NCBI GenBank assembly: GCA_027579435.1
Contig: JANBPK010000931.1
Span: 1-64,000 of the forward strand
Source: Candolleomyces eurysporus
Taxonomy: Eukaryota; Basidiomycota; Agaricomycetes; Agaricales; Psathyrellaceae
Direction of reading: 5' to 3'
DNA length: 64,000 bases
In this document: positions 25,260 through 39,237 of the stretch, one piece after another
Layout: the number at the start of each line of letters is the position of its first letter
Position numbering within the stretch: position 1 is the first letter of the stretch
Program-made: the position numbers and the translations under genes
The notes under the pieces: model-generated
Seen by the model: only the letters and a program-made list of their open reading frames with translations
Database searches by the model: none
What the model was told of the DNA's origin: nothing

Positions 25260-28200
25260 CTACTCATTGTCAGATTCCTCCACGTCGCCAAACTCGAACA
25301 TCCCAGCACGATCGCGTTTCGCGATGTTTACAGCGCTTCTCAATTTTTGCACGACTTGAGGGTAGGCTTGGATATAACGGCAGCCTTTGCGATCGGTAGA
25401 TGCCAGGCCTTCAGCTACGAGGTCCGCATTGATACACGCAAGGGGATCTTGAGCAGTGGAGGGGTCGGTGGGGTCAATAAGGCGGAGATGAAGGAGAGGG
25501 CCTTCACGGTGGTCAATATTTGCTACCAGTTTCCGTCCCTCACAGAGAGATCGGAAACGGTCGATGGCTTCCGGGTAATACTCGCTGTCGGGTTTAGGGA
25601 GTTTTACGAAACTGCGTGTTGTTTTCGTCAGGGAATATGCTCCGTGGAGATTTTGATATGGAACAAACCTGAGACGAGCATCGTGTGCCTGACCAGGGAG
25701 AGAACGGAATTTCTGATCCAAGGGACGTATGTTGGAGAAAGAAACGGTGTCTTGGTTCCCGTAGTCAATGAAGGTGACTTCAGCCTCTTTCTTAATCGGT
25801 GAGCTCCGTCGGATTTTTGCTCGATACCAAGCACCGTCCGAAAACTTTGCTGACACGAGTTCTCCATTCTTGGGAACGAAACCTGGGGGACTAGCTGTGG
25901 GCGACTTATGGTGCAATGAGAAGTCGCGCATCAACTTTTCCAACGAGGCAATGCCTAGAGGAAGAGGAAGAGGATAGGTGTTTAGGGCAAAGCATGCAGC
26001 ATACAGATAGAGCAGCTACCTTCAGTGTTGAGAATTTGGACGGAAAATCCGAAATTATTGGTCCTGACATCGCTGATGATAATGTCAAGATATTCTGCCT
26101 TGAGAGCTCCATTATCGTCTTTTTCATCTGATGGGGCAGGAGCCTGGTCGGCCTCCTCGTTATAGTCGGCCCAGATCTAATACAAATAATAAGTTTTTCA
26201 TCAATAACAGACGAAGTTTACACACATTACGTCTAGACTTTTTGGCTTCTTCCTGGAAACGAAGCTGTCAGAGAAGAATCAAATCTTGGATATGTGGCGT
26301 ACCTCTGCATCGAACAATTGGCGGGCCCATGGCAAAGCTTCGGCGGAGTAGGCGTGCACAGAGGCCAGTCCTTCTTTAGCTAGAGCAACGGCAGCATTCT
26401 CGTTTTTGTTGAGATACAGCGCTCCAATGAAACCACCTGATTTGTCTGTTGTGTCGATCTCTACTTCGACATCCCTTTGCATGTATCGGTGAGTGGAGAA
26501 TTCCAGTGATTCAGCGCCATAAGGTTCCGCCTTCTCAGATGGATTCCTTGGAGCTCGAGGAGCGCGAACACCTGAGAATTGGGTAAGGTTAACGGGGATG
26601 ACGCTGGAGCAGTATCACGGACCTCCCAGGACCAGGGTCAGTGTCTGATTATCTTTGGGCAAGAGAATTCTGAGACGCATTTAATGGGGCCCACCTTCAA
26701 AATGGCGAAATCTACTCACTTAAATCTTGATCCGGAAGCAACGTATTCGACGACCGCTGGGATCCTTCCCTGACGTTTAAATGCGTTCAGGAACTGGGCC
26801 GCACGGTTTGCATTCTACGAGAAACATTAAGAAAGTTGTTCCAATCCCATTTCAAGGGTACAAACTTCTGAAAGGTTCAAAGGTTGTTTGGGGGGTGGAA
26901 CGTCCTTTCCGGAGTGGATTCCCCTTTGCTCAGTAGCCGCACTGTTGGTTGTTGTCAATGTGCTACCACCATACTGATATTTGCCCATTGGGAACGTACG
27001 TTTGTTCAGCAGCGATAAGCTTGTCGTAGTCGGGAGAACGATCTTCGTCGTCACGTTTGTGGCGGACAACGCCTGCTAGCCCTCGTTCGACCAGCTGCTC
27101 CGCGATGTTTCTACATTCATTTCGATCAATGTTACCTTTTGATTTCCTTCAGACTGGACGACTCACGATCCCTGGTTGCCATAGCGGATGGTTGCGCATT
27201 CCCGCTCCTCGAACTCCCCCTCACGAGGTCGAACAAAGTCAATGTGAACCTTGACGTGCTTCCCAATTAGCCTCTTTCGAAGGAACTCTCGTGCTTCATT
27301 TGCATATGCTGCCTGGCGCGGGTCCGACAATCTATTCATGTAGGTGACCATCAGCAATAGTCTTTGGAATCCTGTGGACAACCACTGACTTTGGTCCTCT
27401 GGTAGAGCTCAGTTGAAGGCGTCTTTCCTTCCCTGTGTCCTTATCCAACACCGAGATTTGGTCGCCGCTCCATACGCGAATGACAGTGCCGTCAAATTCG
27501 CGTGAAAGACCGTTAGACACTGCGACTGTTTTGCTGCTGGCATTCGCTGAAGATGCGGGCAGATTGGCGTATAGACAGGCTCGCTTTTCCTTCGCAGCCT
27601 TCTCCGCGGAACGTAAGCGCTCCATACCTCCGCTAGCAGAGAGCATACCGGCATGCCAGTCCACGACCCTCGCGAGGCCGTTGGCTACCAAGTGCTCAGC
27701 AACGTTACCAGCTGGGTGCAATACTACACACAGTGAGTACGCCGTCCCTCAATTAAACAGATTACAACATACCTGTTCCAATGAATATGCTTGCTGATGC
27801 TGGTGCTGCATTCGCTGTCGATTGGAAAGGAGTAGGAGCCGCGTTGGGTAGGGATAGAATCTGTACCTTGACGGGCCTTTGAAGAAGTCGAGATTCAGTG
27901 AAAAATCTAGCCTATCACGTTGAAAATGTCTCAAAAGAGTGGCTCTTCAAAGCATTCAACGACATACCTCTTCGGACCATGCCTCCGACGCTTCCCCGGG
28001 TTTGGACGCAACACGAGCGCTCTTTACTCCTGCCAAAGCGATATTGACGATCTGATGATCGCCGTCGGGCAAGAGGAGGCGGATGCGGAGCGTGGTTCCG
28101 TCTCGAACTTGTTCAACGATGCCTATTCCCGGGGTCAATCGTCTCCCTCAACAGCGTTGAATCAGGGAAACTTGCCATCGATTTGTTTACCCTTCCATTC

Positions 28201-28967
28201 CGACACAAATCCTTGGGAGTCTTGTGGCATCGTGTGATGTACCACGCGTGCCTATGAACGCGGATGAGGGTTCACAGACAGGGCCAAGTCGAGGTAGTAG
28301 ATTTACCGTTTGTCCATGAGGATTCCAAATTCCTCGCCCTGCTGCCTTGGATTCGTTCTCTAATTCCCTCTTCTTCAAGTCTTCCTCGGTAGGCTCGCGT
28401 TTGATCTCTTTCAGCTTGGCCCATCCGTTGCGCAGCAGTTCCGAGCTCAAATCAACACCTCCAATTTCGGCGGTCCCGAGGTCGCGAGGAACGTCATCGT
28501 TGGAGGCCAAAGAGTGGATTGTGGTGAACGTAACTTCTTTCCCGACAGCTAGAGCACGGAGAAATTCACGGGCTTCGAATGCCCAAGGCTATTGAATCGA
28601 GGTGAGGATCTGAATCATGTATTGGGGTTCATGGACTGACTTCATCCTCCCTAGTAGCAGTTCCTGGACGGGGCGCCTGGAGGTCTGCAAGATGCAAAAC
28701 CCTGTAATTGATCGCAGCGATTCTTGAGACGAGATGTCCAAGAGAATGTTTTATGGTGCGCACCTTTCTTTGGGTGGCTGGCCCTGGGGACCTGGACGAC
28801 CGCGAAGGACGAGGCTATCGCCAGAAATCACAGCTATATTCGCTCATTGAGCCAGCTAAGTCCACTTGCTAAATGGATGTAACCCACATTTAACGATCTT
28901 GTGACGATATACAGTTAGATTGGAAACGAGAACCAGGACTAGCACCACTTACAGCTTTCAGAGACAT
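25260..28967 (-). CDS. SND1: Tudor staphylococcal nuclease (SND1/Tudor-SN)
   Basis: Multifunctional RNA-binding protein with repeated staphylococcal-nuclease-like (SN) domains and a Tudor domain. Start MSLKA at 28967, followed by an intron. SN repeats are visible through their strands, for example VISGDSLVLRG, FDGTVIRVWSGDQISVL and GIVEQVRDGTTLRIRL. The Tudor domain is in the last exon (GELVSAKFSDGAWYRAKI ... VTFIDYGNQDTV) and is followed by a partial SN domain, the usual order. There are about ten introns. The stop is TAG read from 25262. Confidence 0.9.
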
Positions 28968-29267
28968 TTTCAAAGACGAGTAGCACGCTGTAGGTTCACT
29001 GGATAATCGAGCAAAAAGAGAGGTGATCTATATCCAGCCGGCATTGCCAGCAATGTCCGCGAGGATGCCACGCGACCATTGTTACCATCCATGTGACCCG
29101 AACGCGAAAGTGTCGGCGAATCTTGAAACAATTTCAAGTAAGTACATACAATTGGCTACATTACAAGTATAGGCTGTGTACAGAAATAGTCCAAGGAAAC
29201 GACACAATTTTAGACCGATGAGATATACATGAATGAGACCACAGATCCACGGGTTCGAGCTGCTTTG
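28968..29267. other. Intergenic region between Tudor-SN start and kinase 3' end
   Basis: 300 bp containing the Tudor-SN promoter and the 3' flank of the kinase. Nothing else was recognised. Confidence 0.4.
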
Positions 29268-30837
29268 CTATAGACTGTCCTTTTTGGATAATACGCTCAT
29301 AAACTTCCGGGCAGCTGCTCTGACCCAGCATGCGCTAGAATCAGCTTCAACTATTGCCGTTAGTCGGAGCCAATCCTTGGGATTCAAGACGTCCCGAAGA
29401 ATGAACGGATTTTTCTGGTACAGACGTCAAAAACGAGTCGATTGACAAAGGCTTGCTCAGACCTACCTTCACTTGCAAGAGGGATGTACGATCCCAGGGA
29501 TGTTTCTGTAGCATACTCTCCAACAAATGCATGACGATGAAGCCATCGCTTGACTTGTCTTTAGGATGTCGACCATCGGTGAATACCCTTTCCGCGCCCA
29601 TGAATTCTTCAGGAGTCCAATCCTGAGTGCATATTTGGCGATACAACACGAATTCGCTGTGCTGGACATTGTCGTTCTCGGATGAAGACCCGGTGAATGG
29701 GGTGTGGCCGAACAGGAGGCAGTAGAACGTTACGCCCAAAGACCAGACGTCGATCGCCGTCGTAATTGGTGGTCGAACCTTTGGCATCGGGAACGACTGG
29801 GCAACGATGGTCGCTGAGGCATCGTTAAACGATGTGCCGGGGAATCCGTAATCACCTCCAGGGGCCTGCTGCTTTTCCGAGTCGTCCGAGAACCAAACGA
29901 CCTCGGGTGCAAGGAAGGACGGGGTTCCGACCCTTTTCAGGAGATCAACTTCAGGGAAGAGTAGCTGCAGTTCGACAGCTGTAGGCTCTGTCCTCGGCCG
30001 CTTCGAGGAAGGGACGGTAATATGAGAGATCCCGAAGTCAATGAGCTTCACTGAGCTACGATCATCGGTATAAACGATGTTGGAGGGTTTGACATCCCGA
30101 TGCAGGATGCCTTTCGAGTGTACTGTCCGAACTCTGATCAGAACTTCATAAGAGAGATGAATAACGTCAACTAACAGAATTCCAGCCCAAGTATGATGTC
30201 CCGCATTATCCGTCGCGTCTGGGCCAGGGTCAACAGGGGCTGATGGTCGGCGGTCGCCCATTCCACAGAGCCGCCTCCAATGTACTCCATCACTGCAAGC
30301 CGGTCATGAACACGATAAATTCTAAAACATGAGGCACAAACGTGTATTGCTCACCGAGATATATCTTGTCCTCCCGATGATCGTCAATAACCTCGAGCAA
30401 CGCAGCGAGGTTCGGATGCCTGCACTCCTTCATGACAGCAATCTCCCTGCGCACGCTGTTCTCTGTACTCGTGATCGCGTACTTCGCGGAGCCACTGGCC
30501 TGCTGGTAGGTCTTTCTCAGCAGCTTTATCTTGTCCTTGGGACTGCTTCGTTTGACGAGCTTGACGGCCTGCCAAAATGCCGCGTCCTCAACACCATGAC
30601 CTGTAAGTAAGGAAACGTGCAGGGACATACCACCTCGCGATTGTCGTGCAGCGTGTCGTAACACAAATACACTTCTCCATGCCTGCCCTTGCCGATCCTA
30701 TCACCTCGAAGGTATTGGTTGAGCCGCTTTCGACGATGAGAAGGCTTCTCGAGACGGTCAGTAAACTGAACGCCTCCGCCAATCGTGTGCAAGGCGAGGT
30801 CGGGAGAGGATGCTAATTGGTCTGACTTCTTCCGCAT
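29268..30837 (-). CDS. Ser/Thr protein kinase, CaMKK / Snf1-activating type
   Basis: Protein kinase resembling CaMKK, Ssp1 and the yeast Snf1-activating kinases. Motifs in order: glycine loop GKGRHGEVYLCYD, VAVKLVKR lysine, RREIAVMKECRHPN, VMEYIGGG hinge, LHRDVKPSNI, LIDFGIS, GTPSFLAPEV and DVWSLGVTFYCLLFG. A basic insert between the lysine and the C-helix is typical of this group. Several introns are clear. The last exon gives NPFILRDV and the stop is read from 29270. ATG 30837 (MRKKSDQL) is the first in this exon, but a CAG acceptor lies 30 nt upstream, so an additional 5' exon is likely. Confidence 0.85.
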
Positions 30838-31381
30838 GGCGTCGGTGGTGTCCGATTGGAGCTGCGTTTATCTTGTCAAGACGAAGGCCAAGCTGGCGGC
30901 ATTTCAGAGCATTGGTTATTGCCAACAGTCGACAACTGTTATAGAGGCTTTGTCCTCGCTTCAGAACCGGTATGATCAACGCCTTACTGCTACCGTTGCT
31001 CAGGGCAGGCACCACACATATACACACAAACGGACTTTCATAAATTCCGAAATTTTGAATCATATTTCGAGCCGAGTGGCGTACAAAAAGTCGTGGCAGT
31101 AGTGTAGAACTAATGATATCCAACTACTGAACAGTATCAGGCCAGGGGCCCTGGCCTGAGCCTGCAAATGGTCGAACCCTATCCGATTGTAACTCCGAGA
31201 TGAACGTGGACGCATCGGTGCCCAGAGCCAGCCAGCAACAAAAGAAGTCCAAAGTCAAGCACCATGCTCATGTCATGGACGCACGAACGGACTTGGATGC
31301 TGGCAGAGAGACTCAAGCGAAGCGCAGCAAAGCAGATGTTTGAAGCTAAATATCACGTTGTGATCAAGCTCCAATATCCAT
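30838..31381. other. Region upstream of the kinase; possible 5' exon
   Basis: Holds the kinase promoter, perhaps a first exon (ATGs near 31045-31061 on the minus strand), and the 3' flank of UPF2. No other gene was recognised. Confidence 0.35.
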
Positions 31382-34300
31382 CTAGCCAACCAAGCGAATT
31401 TTGATGGCCCGGCTCCTAGCTTCCAGGGCTGAAAAGGATGTCAATCGATACCTAAGGCTCGTAGTAGACTGACTGAGTCCTACCTTTCAACTCTTCAGCT
31501 TCTTCTCGCTGCTCGTAATTCAAGACTAGTTGCTTAAGCTGCTGCTGCTCGACCTTGTCCTGGAGCTGCGCGGTGCGAGTTTGAACTGCCAGGGCCGACG
31601 TAGACGGGACAGCAATTTCTCGAGTCTGTAACAATCCATAAGTTATGTTGGGCCCTGAAATACGATCATCAAGGCTCCACGTACCGCCTGCTTGTTCCCT
31701 CGCTTGGACAACACGACGAAACTGGTCATTCCATCGTCAGCATTACCGCGCTCCTCCGGGTCGTCGACGCGTTTCTTGCGAATAGCAGGCGGAATTACAG
31801 CCGAATCCCAAAGTGCGAGTGCCGTCTTCTTGTCCACTTTGCGTGAGTCTGCGGACGTGTCGGTGACCATCTTGGCCAACTCTTTGGCAAAATCGGCTTC
31901 CGCTTCTTCGTCTGGGCCGAGATACTCCTGCGGGGTTTGCATCACAACGTTGTCGTCTTCGGGAGACGATGGCCGCTCGTCGATCTACCACAAGCAGGTT
32001 AATGGAATGAACGTAATGGCACGAAAAAATATATACCGGAGATTCGGCCTCTCCCGCATCTTGGTCTTGGTCCTCTCCTTCCTCGTCATCTCTCTCATCG
32101 TCTTCAGGTCTGTCGTCTTGCTCTTCCTCGTCGCTTTCGTCACTGCTCTCCCCGACAATACCTAGAAAAGAGTTACACCAATGATCACAGAGCTCTGAAA
32201 AAAACATACCTGCAGCCTGCATGGCACTATTGAACATTTCATCGACAGCCACTGCTGCTGCTTCCGCAGTCTTGGGCATCTCCAGCTTCGGACGAATGGC
32301 CTCCACCGAGTCTATAAGCATGAATTCAACGTCCATGGGCAGAGGCTCTTTGCAGTGTATATAGTACTGCAGAAGAGAGTCAACTGAATGCCACAGGGAT
32401 AGCAACAAACGACATACGAAGAAAAAGGTTAACAAGTTGTCCAGCTTTTTCTTCTGCGTTCCACGATCGAAGCACATTCCACAGGTGTCAAGCAACACGC
32501 AAACCAACCGAACCCGGAAAAAGTCGTCAGGCATGTCGATGGGTATCGCTTGATTAGGCATCGGGCGACCCTCAGCTATGATGTGTCAATAAGAAAAAAT
32601 CCGCCGTTCAAACATAGATTGCAACTCACGATGACCAAACGTCACAAGCGTCCAGAGCGTATCAAAAATAATGCCAGAGCTCAAAAGGCGGTAAATGTAC
32701 AGCTCGCCCAGAAACTTGACAGTGGCAACTCTCCGCTGATTCGTACTGTACACGTTCTGCTCAAGTCCACGGCGAATGTCTTCAAGAATTTGGTCGACGA
32801 CAGATATGGCAAAGGCAGGTCGGTATCGCTGCAGGTCGTAAGTCAGCATAGCCAACAGGCTGATATTGCTGTATCGAATCTTCCAGGGCTTGGTGAAGAC
32901 CTTGTGCAAAACACGGCGCACGTCGGGGTCATCCCAGTCTAGCTTTCGAAGCAACTTCAGCACTTTATCGATGGCCTTCTTGCTCAACACGTCGTAGATC
33001 AGGTGCCGGATGAAGAGCTCCACCGGGGGTCGAACTTTTTCCTCCCGTGGTCCGCGCTCTGGTGGATTGCACTTGACAAAAAAGATAAGGAGGTGTTCAC
33101 GAGCCAGAACACTTGACTAACCTGGTAGTATGCATTTTCCAGTAGCAGCGACTGCCTCTGGTCCAGATGCTGCATGCTTTGCTTGCGCTTCATCAATTCA
33201 AGCTACATGGAATGAATCAGGAGTTATTTCGAAGAGGAAAAAAAAGGTCACCCACCATAGCAGCAAACCGTTCTCGCGTCTCTTCGCTGCGAAGCAAATA
33301 TCTTCCGCAATTTTCCAGAAGGAGAGCCAGGTTCTCAATGTTTGTACCAGAGAAATCATCCAGGCACACTTTGAAAATATGCAGAATTAAGTACGACGGA
33401 ACGACCTTAAACTTCGTCAGGTTGGACAAGAATACAATGTTCTGCAGGAGTGTTCACTCAGTGTGGGTGTCGATTAATGTAGCGAGACACACACCTTCAT
33501 CCGGAGCTCTGCCATTTCCTTCACAACATTCTTCTTTCTTTGGAGGTACCGGAACTCGTCATCAAGCTGCTAATGTATGAGCGCCGGGGAGTCGCTGAAC
33601 GAACTTCAGCTTACCGAACCAACAATTTCCGTCCCAACATCGGGCATGTAGGGGTTGAGAATAGCAATCAGACGGGAGTAGTGTGGCAACAAGTCGGAAC
33701 GGTTTTTAGGGACTTGGTTCATGAACTAGACCCAATGAGATACGTCTTGTACAAGAGTCAGCATCCAGCCTACCTTAATGAGACGCTTCCGGGCTGCCTT
33801 GGAGTTCAAGAATGCAAAGTCGACAGCCGCCTGATCGATGAGGGTGCGACTGACCGCGTCTGGAAGCTTAGCAAGGAGTGCCGTGAGCAGTTGAGAAGGA
33901 CCCTGGGGTGCAAGTTGAGGCGACAGGGGAGGGGTGGTAGCTTTCGGGGTACCAGGTGTTGGGGTGGGAGCACTTGTAATCATGCTGTTAAGCAAGAGGG
34001 ACCAAGGTTGCGCGCAAAGATGGTGAACTTACTCATCCTCTTCCACATCCACGTCTCCCTCGCCCTTAGTACCGTTAACAACTGAACCAGCGCCGTCAAC
34101 CTCAAGGTTCTTTAACTCTTCTTCAAGTTTTCGGACTTCTTCCTTCTCCCGCTCTACTCTGTCTTTCTCTTCCTCTTTTTTGTTGCTGTCGTCCGGCTGC
34201 GCAGGTGCATCCACACCGAGCATACTAGCTGGTACAAACTCTCGGAGGTCTGGAATGTCCTCAAAGAATCGGCGCTCTTCCTCATCTACCCACTTGCTGC

Positions 34301-35686
34301 CGGGTGAGAGGGAATCGTCCGAATCATTCAACAGCGAGCCTTGATTGGTACCAATCTGAATCGAGTCTGTCTTCTGAGCTGAGGTTGGGAGGGTCGGCAG
34401 TGGAAGATACAACAACTCAGACAGTCTATGTTTATGGCATTAGCATTGGCTAGCACAGAATCAGGAGGTGCTTCATACTGTTGACAACTACCCAGCAACT
34501 TCTCATAGTTCTTGGTCATCTTCTCGTAGTTTTGTTGCCTGTCTTCGAATATCTCCCCGGAACGAATATAGGCTTCGTGGTTTCGTCGGTCTTGCTCTTG
34601 TAAACGCTAATCGATGCTGTAAGACGATGGCAGAAGTGTTTTTGATACCAAAATACCTTGTGTTCGATGACCAGCTTTTTGCTGACACTTTCGAAGTAGC
34701 CTTCGCACATTCTCTTGAACCTTTCCCGTGTCTCTTGTTCCACGAGCTCTTGGTCTTCATTCAAAACTTGAGCAGCCCCATTTGTATTGCTGTTGGCTAC
34801 GCTATCGGAAAGTGTACCTGGTTCTGAGTCTGCAGAAACTTGCTTGGTGGAAGTCGGAGGGACTATGCCAAGGAAAGGCCGGCTGTATGACTTCAAGAAT
34901 ATAGTCAACAAGGGCAGAGAGGACAGGGTCGGGTCATTCGATATCTAAATGGGGGCATTAGCCAGGTATAGCATACGAACGAGTAGCCTGACGCACCAGA
35001 TCTTTAATGGCCTTCATCATGAATTCACCCCCGCTCCGTCCTGGAGAATCTTGAATAATACCGACCAAGGCCAGTTCGGCGCAAACTCGGACGATTGGGC
35101 GTTGACGAGGAATCCGGGAGTTATCTTCCTTCTCCCTCTGCTCCGGCGTTAAGCTACTCAGGTAGGACTTGGAAGGAGCACTGATGGCAGAAGAAAGTAA
35201 TCCAACAATAGCAGGTGTGAATGACTTTGGGAAACGACGGTGCAGACTAGAAATGACCTTTACAATTACAAGTTAGTCAGAGATAGTCAGAACAACTACA
35301 ACATACTTCGACTGCGCCCCAGACATCCCTTTCAGTCTTGCACCTAGAAAGGCCCTCTACAATGGCACCCGCAATTTCGTCGAGGTATTTCTCCAGAGTG
35401 AGGGTGTCGACGTCTTTCTGAATTTGTTCCCGGTTGTCAGACGCCATGGATTGGCGGATCCGCTTAATGAGAGCGGTATGACGCTTCAAGGAAGAGTCCA
35501 ACTTTGCGGTTTCTGAAACGACGTGTCGTTCAAAGACAACAGCATTAGATGACCTCTGCAAAACCAACCTTGCTGATTAGATACCGAAGCCAAGTTGAGT
35601 TCCTTGAGCTTGACGCGCTTGGCATGTCGCGCCATCTCATCGTCGAGCCTTGGGGCGGCCTGGGAGGCAGATTGGTTCCCCTCCAT
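31382..35686 (-). CDS. UPF2: Regulator of nonsense transcripts UPF2
   Basis: Core factor of nonsense-mediated mRNA decay that bridges UPF1 and UPF3. Start MEGNQSAS at 35686. The first MIF4G region includes HTALIKRIRQSM and DEIAGAIVEGLSRCK. An acidic linker and a second MIF4G follow, with a third containing VELFIRHLIYDVLSKK and VRRVLHKVFTKPWKIRY, a strong UPF2 signature. A very acidic stretch (near 32060-32150) precedes the C-terminal UPF1-binding segment SFVVLSKRGNKQ...REIAVPST. About fifteen short introns. The stop is TAG read from 31384. Ordering and length fit the family. Confidence 0.92.
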
Positions 35687-35730
35687 TGTGGGGATGGGCA
35701 GGGATGGTGGTAGAAGCGAGAGTGTATGTG

Positions 35731-35738
35731 TATATATA
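35731..35738 (-). promoter_or_regulatory. TATA-like element upstream of UPF2
   Basis: TATATATA, 45 nt upstream of the UPF2 start codon, in the 229-bp gap shared with the divergent ATRIP-like gene. The spacing would imply a very short 5' UTR, so function is uncertain. Confidence 0.3.
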
Positions 35739-35915
35739 AGGGGGTGACGCTTCGGTAGCGCAAGTTGGTATCCCATTTAGACTGTTTGGCAAGGGGGACG
35801 ATCGCAAATAGAGCAGTCCTCGGCGCGTCAAAGCAAAACTTTGGCGCTTGCTCAAAATGGGCGTCGACACGCGCCTTGTTCTCTTTCTCAACCATGCACC
35901 AGTCTCCTCCGTTTC

Positions 35916-38900
35916 ATGGACAACTCTGATGACTACTTCGACGAGGCCGACCTTGTTATCGACGAAGCGACCGAGGCTGCCATCGCAGAGTCTGAGCGGC
36001 AGCATGCAAGCCAGGTCCTCCCAACCCCAACCCCACCTCCGCCAGTCGCCCCGGCGACTAAGAGGCAACGAACAGCGACGGGATGGACGCCTGGAATCGG
36101 GGGCCGTCAAGACTCTTTCAACGATCTGGACTACCCAGATATCACTGTAGTACAGAACAATGGGTACTACCCTTCACTGCAAAGCGGCCCTCGACCTCAA
36201 GCATCCACCTCCACCTCCTTGGTGCAGAAGCCACCACTAGAATATCAAAATCGGAGCTTCTCAAAGGGAAAAGGATCCAATACAAACTCCTTTCAACCGA
36301 ACGTGCAAGTAGTTGCTTCCGCCAGACAACCACAGCGCAATGCCCCTTCCCCTGCCCGTCGCGTGCCCATTTCCAATCACCAAAGCTCGCATCGCCCTCA
36401 AGGCGTCAACAGATCGACGTCAAGCTCCAATGCATCTTCCAGTAGACAGTCTACACCAGTACCACAATCCCTTCACAATGAACTGCAGCAGCTTCGACAA
36501 CAGCTCGCAGAGGTGAGTCTACCACCGACGCGCTTTTCCGCCATTCGCTCAACTGCTGCAGCTCCGACAAAGCAACGTCGAGATGGGCACGGCTCTTCGA
36601 GAAGCTTGGGAGGGGAAGATTGCAAAAGAAGGAGAAGTGACGATCCTGCGCAAGACTATCGAAAGGGTGCGCTGCCCCCATTCCCCGACTCTCTACACTA
36701 GCCAACCTCTCCTTTAGAATTCGCAAACACATGCAGCGGAAGTAGCCAGACTCAAGGCTGCGAAACAGGAAGCCGATGCAAAGCAACTCCAAATGCAAAA
36801 GACGCTAAAGGAGGATATGGAGCGGTTGAAGACTCAGCTCGCATTCAAGGTGTGTCCTCTCTAAGAGCCTCACCTGTGTCTATTTCTCATGGAAGTATAG
36901 CAACAAGAACTAGAAGTGTCTCTGAGGAGGCCTCCTCCATCTGTGCGTCCGAAGAAGGCATTAAAGGAACCACCTGCTACCCCGGTTCCCCTCAGTTCAA
37001 CTGGTGGATGGGGTATCCTCTCGCAAAGGCCCAACTTCAGTACCGATGTCCAGTCAACGCCATCGAGGCCTACATATGTTTCCCCGAAGAAGGCTCTGCC
37101 CTCTCCTAAGAAGCCCCCTTCCCCCGTGAAGCCAAAGAGGCCAGCAATGCTCCCTGGATTCCAAAACTCGTTCACGACGTCAACACAACTTGGGCCTACT
37201 CAGCTGAAGAAAAAGGGGAAGGAGAAGGAACGACCCATCCCGGTAGATGATGGAAATGTGTTTGGGGGCCCCTCTCGTAGCCAGCCATTTATTCCTCCTC
37301 CAACGATCCCTTTAATGCGGGATAAGACAGAAATGCTGGTCATGGAATCTCCTCCAAGACACCCATCTCCTCCATTTCCAGATGTGCCCGCCTTTGATTC
37401 GCAAAGCATGGCTGACCGGGATGGTGATGTCCCAATGGCCCAGGGCTCGGTCAATGAGGAAGATGAGCCAATGGAAGATTTCGACCCCATTGATCCACCG
37501 AATTGGAAAGCCGAGGTATGTGTGCTCCTTCTACATGTTCCTCTTCCTAGAGCTGATCCTGACGAATTGGATTGATTAGCTCTGTCGAATAATTCTAACG
37601 CATATTCGCGCCGGGAATGATCAGCCAACCTTTCAGCAACTACTCGCGGTCTCCTTCTCCGAAGACAAGTCGGAAGAATGCCGACTTTATACCTCCTCTT
37701 GGATCGCTATCATGGACTCCATTTCCCAGCCCAATAAGGCGGCAAGTTACGAACAATGCCTCTTCGTCGTCGCCAACTCTTTTGTCAGTATCATAGAAGT
37801 CTTGACAAGAAACAAGTTGGTGAGTTGAACTCACCTGAATTCCCATATCCTATCTCTCTTGCTCACCGCTCGTTACTTGCGCTCACCCAGGTTACCCAAC
37901 TAGCTATCCTATTCAACCTTCTAGCAACCCTGACGTTCTTCTTGCCCAAATTTCGTGGCTTGATATTTGGACAAGACGATTCCCCAGCACCAGACTCGTC
38001 TCCCCTCATTCGCATCATCTGTAAATTGATCACAACTGAACTAGGAGAACCTTCAGTAGGCGCTTCACAGGACCTTGGCCGAGAATTGCTGGGCTTCCTC
38101 GAGACGATGTGTTTCGAATTGCCCGATGAGGACACCTTGAAGTACGTCTTCGACCCTATGTCGACAATCCAACACGCACATTCTTACTGCCGAATAGGTT
38201 CTCGGAGCTGGTCCGCAGCAGGGACGTGATGATGACCCTGCTCAACCCTACCCAGCCAGCCCCGTTCCTGGAACAGGTTGTTCGCATTCTCGCTAAACTC
38301 TCGATCCGTGAGTCCGCGTGGTGTTCCACCTTTTTTTTTTCCTGCGTCCCGTTGACGTCTTTTCATAGGGAAGCAATTATGCTGGGCGCTCCTGTCGATG
38401 CAGGACCCCGACCAGGAAATGGCCGGGGTGACCGTGAAGAATGGCGTTACAGAACGACTGTGCTCTCATTTGGTTGAAGCTGCGCGTGATGGACCTGAAG
38501 TGAGTTTCTCGGCGATTTTAATTGCATTCATGGATTTGGCTGAACTGTTTTCTCTCTCTCTCAGTTTTACAAATTCAGGGAAACTATTCTCGTTTACTTT
38601 GCCCAGCTCTCGCTCTCGCACTCCGATGCATATTCCACACTATCCGGCTCGGCCATGTTGCTGGCATCTGTCCTCTGGCACATTGCTAACCTTGCAACGC
38701 CTTTATGGGAAGACGACGAACGGTTGGTAGACTCACCTCCCAACTCCCTCGAGTGAGTTTTTCCGCCATGTTTTTTCATACGATGATCTAAACAAGTTCT
38801 CTGCTTTCCCGCAGGTTGATTCAATACATCGGACGCGCTGTGTATTTCATGCATTACCTCATGTTCAGTGCTGAGAATGCGCTCAATTTGCGGCACAAAC

Positions 38901-39237
38901 TGCAGCAAGCGCCGCCTAGGCCCTTTAATAACATTCTGCAAGTGTTCATTGTGGCGTTTGGACGGTTGAGTTACGCGGAGGCTCCGGATTGGCTGGATGA
39001 CGATGCCCGAAACAAATTGGAGCAGTTGGTGGGTGAGTATAAACACATTCGGCTCCCTTTTAACTATGCTTGGATTTAACTGAAACTCTTATGGTAGATA
39101 TGGCCAGGGATATCCTAGAGCTTGTAGTGGACGGACCGGAAGGGGATGAAATCTGGCAAGCTTATCAAGACGACCTTGAAGATGAGAAGTTGCTGGACGA
39201 AGAGGAGATGGAGGCGCAGATGGTAGACGCTGACTGA
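35916..39237 (+). CDS. Rad26/ATRIP-like DNA-damage checkpoint protein
   Basis: Likely partner of the ATR kinase. The N-terminus is short and acidic (MDNSDDYFDEADLVIDE), resembling the RPA-recruiting region of ATRIP. A Ser/Pro-rich linker follows, then a coiled coil (LHNELQQLRQQLAE and, two exons on, RLKAAKQEADAKQLQ). The C-terminal half is an all-helical, HEAT-like region, for example VTQLAILFNLLATLTFFLP and LGRELLGFLETMCFELPDE. About ten introns; stop TGA at 39235-39237. The assignment rests on this domain order and on a general resemblance to fungal Rad26/Ddc2 proteins; sequence identity in that family is low, so it is moderate. Confidence 0.6.
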
